Below, piece by piece: positions 4,390 through 6,190 of a stretch of 6,190 nt of DNA (the stretch's first letter is position 1; each line of letters opens with the position of its first letter). The stretch is from NCBI GenBank assembly GCA_036554605.1, contig DATBMY010000340.1, positions 1-6,190 on the forward strand, given 5' to 3'. Position numbers and translations under genes: made by a program. The notes beneath the pieces were generated by a model. It had not been told where the DNA came from. It was given only the letters and a program-made list of their open reading frames with translations, and made no database searches. Source of the stretch: DATBMY01 sp036554605. Its GTDB lineage: Bacteria; Acidobacteriota; Blastocatellia; UBA7656.

Positions 4390-4863
4390 ATGTCATTCAA
4401 GCAGCCGCGCTCGGTGCAGGTCGTCATATTCTCCGCTTCCGACCGCGGGTTCGAGTTTCTGCTGTTGAGGCGAGTGGCCGCCCACGGCGGCTTCTGGCAG
4501 TCGGTTACAGGCTCGCTCGAAGAGGGCGAAACAGACGCCCGGGCCGCTGTAAGAGAGGTGTTTGAAGAGACGGGCATATTTCGCGAAGAGAGAGAATTGA
4601 TCGACCTCGGGCTGGTCAACAAGTTCGAGATCGCTCCGCAATGGAGAGCGCGATACGCGCCGGGCGTCACCCATAACGAAGAGGTCTGCTTCGCGCTCAA
4701 GGTCGATAAATGCGATGTCCGCCTCGACCAGCTTGAGCACGAGGACTACCAGTGGGCCGGCTTCGATAAGGCGATGAGCCTGCTTTACTGGGAGTCGAGC
4801 AAGCGGGCTTTTGCTCGCCTTGCTCGGGTGCTAGAGTTAGGAAGCGTGGCGAGCGATGCGTGA
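4390..4863 (+). CDS. nudB: Dihydroneopterin triphosphate pyrophosphatase (Nudix, NudB type)
   Basis: This gene encodes 157 aa from the ATG at 4390, with AGGTGG about 12 nt upstream. A TTG at 4354 is in frame but lacks a ribosome site and would add residues before the conserved start of the fold. The complete Nudix box GX5EX7REUXEEXGU is at residues 41-63 (GSLEEGETDARAAVREVFEETGI). NudB-type hallmarks flank it: FWQSVTG just before, and FEIAPQWRARYAPGVTHNEE (79-98), close to the E. coli NudB stretch that I recall as FEIFSHLRHRYAPGVTRN. The enzyme removes pyrophosphate from 7,8-dihydroneopterin triphosphate, an early cytosolic step of folate synthesis, and can also hydrolyse dATP. Length fits the family. 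selD follows after 29 nt on the same strand, so co-transcription is likely. Identity is good, though a general dNTP Nudix hydrolase remains possible. Confidence 0.85.
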   Translation: MSFKQPRSVQVVIFSASDRGFEFLLLRRVAAHGGFWQSVTGSLEEGETDARAAVREVFEETGIFREERELIDLGLVNKFEIAPQWRARYAPGVTHNEEVCFALKVDKCDVRLDQLEHEDYQWAGFDKAMSLLYWESSKRAFARLARVLELGSVASDA

Positions 4864-4878
4864 CAAGCAGGCAAGAAT

Positions 4879-4884
4879 AGGAGG
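4879..4884 (+). promoter_or_regulatory. Consensus ribosome binding site of selD
   Basis: AGGAGG lies 8 nt before the ATG at 4893, in the short gap after the nudB stop. It confirms the selD start and predicts efficient translation independent of nudB. Confidence 0.85.
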
Positions 4885-4892
4885 TAGAGCGA

Positions 4893-5945
4893 ATGACCGG
4901 GTTTGACGAGATAAAGCTGACACAGATGGCGAAGCGGGCGGGTTGCGCGGCCAAGCACCCGCCGGGATACCTGCTGCCGCTGCTGGGCAAACTTCCAGCG
5001 ATCACCGACGTGAATGTCCTCGTGGGCAGCAGCACCGCCGACGACGCGGCCGTCTATAAGATGAGCGATGATCTGGCGCTCGTGCTTACGACCGATTTCT
5101 TCACACCGATAGTCGACCGCCCGTTCGACTTCGGCTCGGTCGCGGCGGCGAACGCTCTGAGCGATGTGTACGCGATGGGCGGACGGCCGCTTGCCGCGCT
5201 CAATATCGTCGGCTTCCCCGAGGCGACGCTTGAGCCGGAAGTCCTCGGAGAGATACTGCGCGGAGCCGCCTCGAAGGCCAAAGAGGCCGGCATAGATATT
5301 GTCGGCGGTCACACCATCAAAACCGATGAGCCAATATACGGGCTCGCGGTTGTCGGGACCGTACACCCGGATCGTGTACTCACCAACGCGGGCGCAAGGC
5401 CGGGCGATACCTTGATTCTGACCAAGCCAATCGGTATCGGCATTATCACCACGGCTTCAAAACAGGGCAAAGATAGCCTCGGCGCCATTACAGAAGCCAT
5501 AGAGGTAATGTCGAGGCTAAACCGGGCGGCGGCCGAGGTCGTCGCCGAGATGGGCGCACGCGCGGCAACCGACGTCACGGGCTTCGGCCTGCTCGGGCAC
5601 CTGCGCAACATGACGGCGGCAAGCGAGGTCACGGCGCGAATATATCTCGACCGCGTCCCGGTGCTTCCGGCGGCGTGGGAGTATGTGCGCTCGGGAATTG
5701 CGCCGGGCGGCACTCACGCGAACAGACGATTCCTGGCCGATTGGGTGACTTATGCGGAAGGCGTCGAGAAAGAAGAACAGCTCATCCTTGTCGACGCGCA
5801 GACTTCCGGCGGATTGCTCGTTGCTGTCGATTCAGGCCGCGCCGCCAGTATGCTCGGCGCGCTCGCAAGCGCGGGGGTAAAAGACGCGGCCATCATCGGA
5901 GAGATAGAATCGGGCGAGGCAGGCAAGATAATAGTCACACGCTGA
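4893..5945 (+). CDS. selD: Selenophosphate synthase (selenide, water dikinase), Cys form
   Basis: This gene encodes 350 aa, full length for the family. SelD uses ATP, selenide and water to make monoselenophosphate, the selenium donor for selenocysteine, 2-selenouridine in tRNA and the selenium cofactor of some hydroxylases. The flexible N-terminal catalytic segment RAGCAAK has Cys18 and Lys21, matching E. coli Cys17 and Lys20; the E. coli second Cys (Cys19) is Ala here. Many organisms have selenocysteine at the catalytic position, but here it is an ordinary Cys codon. Metal and ATP residues are kept: Asp51 in ADDAAVY, Asp68 in TTDFFTPIVD, Asp91 in NALSDVYAMGG, the GGHTI loop (138-142), and Asp227 in TDVTGFGLLGHL. 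The PGGTHANRRF and DAQTSGGLL motifs are also intact. No selA, selB, selU or selenoprotein gene is in the window, so the end use of selenium is unknown. Probably co-transcribed with nudB. Confidence 0.96.
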   Translation: MTGFDEIKLTQMAKRAGCAAKHPPGYLLPLLGKLPAITDVNVLVGSSTADDAAVYKMSDDLALVLTTDFFTPIVDRPFDFGSVAAANALSDVYAMGGRPLAALNIVGFPEATLEPEVLGEILRGAASKAKEAGIDIVGGHTIKTDEPIYGLAVVGTVHPDRVLTNAGARPGDTLILTKPIGIGIITTASKQGKDSLGAITEAIEVMSRLNRAAAEVVAEMGARAATDVTGFGLLGHLRNMTAASEVTARIYLDRVPVLPAAWEYVRSGIAPGGTHANRRFLADWVTYAEGVEKEEQLILVDAQTSGGLLVAVDSGRAASMLGALASAGVKDAAIIGEIESGEAGKIIVTR

Positions 5946-5966
5946 TTTCTGATTTTGGATTAGGGA

Positions 5967-5996
5967 GGCTGATTTCAATCAGCCATCTGAATTTTT
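5967..5996 (+). terminator. Hairpin terminator between convergent selD and BFN genes
   Basis: GGCTGATT (5967-5974) and AATCAGCC (5977-5984) are exact reverse complements around a TC centre, followed by TTTTT at 5992-5996. The T run begins 7 nt after the stem, so efficiency is uncertain. Placement 21 nt past the selD stop and between two convergent genes supports a terminator role. Confidence 0.6.
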
Positions 5997-6019
5997 GCGT
6001 GGCCGGCAGTTTAAAATCG

Positions 6020-6190
6020 TTATGTCTTCAGGGTCTTTTCGGTATTCTGCCTCTTCTCGGGATTATTCGGGTCGACGCCTTCCTGCTGCATGACCAGGCG
6101 GTGTACGTAAACGGGCGCGTTCGAGCGTAGCGCCAGCGCGATTGCGTCGCTCGGGCGGCAGTCGAGCGCGATTTCGCGCCCATCGCGCTT
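6020..6190 (-). CDS. Bifunctional nuclease (BFN/DUF151) family protein, C-terminal part
   Basis: This is the last 56 codons of a leftward gene that enters from the right edge; its stop TAA is the complement of 6020-6022. The fragment begins KRDGREIALDCRPSDAIALA and continues LRSNAPVYVHRLVMQQEGVD. That is the conserved C-terminal core of the BFN/DUF151 family (an Asp-x-Arg-Pro-Ser-Asp-Ala-Ile-Ala-Leu-Ala motif, then a hydrophobic strand), followed by a charged tail (DPNNPEKRQNTEKTLKT). Plant members of this family have been reported to have DNase and RNase activity; the role of bacterial members is poorly known. Most of the protein lies outside the window, so start, length and partners cannot be judged. 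It converges on selD with 74 bp between the stops. Confidence 0.85.
   Translation of the reverse strand, partial: KRDGREIALDCRPSDAIALALRSNAPVYVHRLVMQQEGVDPNNPEKRQNTEKTLKT

Noticed and set aside
4215..4700. A 161-codon open frame on the minus strand across the inverted repeat and nudB
   Set aside because: It runs antisense to the strong Nudix box and through the palindromic repeat, with no recognisable protein motif. It probably stays open because of base composition.
4944..4955. Selenocysteine at the SelD catalytic position
   Set aside because: Codon 18 is TGC (Cys) and no in-frame TGA is present, so no recoding element is required.
4785..5366. A 193-codon minus-strand open frame opposite nudB and selD
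   Set aside because: It is antisense to highly conserved SelD motifs, its product is not recognisable, and GC-rich DNA readily leaves such frames open.

Overview
The window looks like chromosomal DNA from a GC-rich Gram-negative bacterium. The best guess is an acidobacterium of the Blastocatellia type. That assignment is an inference from two neighbouring secreted lipoproteins with Asn/Ala/Thr/Arg-rich linkers, a style I associate with that class, and from the mixed codon use; nothing in the window proves it. There are eight supportable genes, two of them cut by the window edges. I see no phage genes, transposase, CRISPR array, tRNA or rRNA, and no defence or secondary-metabolite cluster.

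Layout, left to right: (1) the 5' part of a leftward sodium:solute symporter gene (325 to the left edge). (2) A divergent AT-rich promoter region. (3) A rightward gene for a 77-aa Asn-rich lipoprotein (504-737), closed by a strong intrinsic terminator (about 811-866). (4) A rightward gene for a lipoprotein with two BON domains (950-1540). (5) Two leftward genes: an M15/VanY-like zinc peptidase (1550-2296) and a membrane-anchored protein with a degenerate staphylococcal-nuclease-like domain and a His/Cys C-terminal motif (2442-3386). (6) A 396-bp divergent control region holding a leftward promoter, helically phased A/T tracts, a rightward promoter, two RNA hairpins and a 16-bp operator-like palindrome. 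(7) A rightward HU-family DNA-binding protein gene (3783-4094). (8) A structured intergenic stretch with a long nested inverted repeat (4225-4320). (9) A likely two-gene rightward operon of nudB (dihydroneopterin triphosphate pyrophosphatase, 4390-4863) and selD (selenophosphate synthase, Cys form, 4893-5945), closed by a hairpin. (10) The 3' end of a convergent leftward bifunctional-nuclease (BFN/DUF151) gene (6020 to the right edge).

The genes are mostly independent housekeeping units. A cell-envelope theme runs through the left half: a transporter, two lipoproteins, a cell-wall peptidase and a membrane-anchored SNase-like protein. The right half covers nucleoid structure, folate and selenium metabolism. 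nudB and selD share a strand with a 29-nt gap and are probably co-transcribed, but I know of no biochemical link between them.

No clearly new multi-gene system is visible. The points most worth a second look are non-coding: the HU control region and the inverted-repeat element upstream of nudB. Next is the SNase-like protein, whose catalytic residues appear to be substituted.
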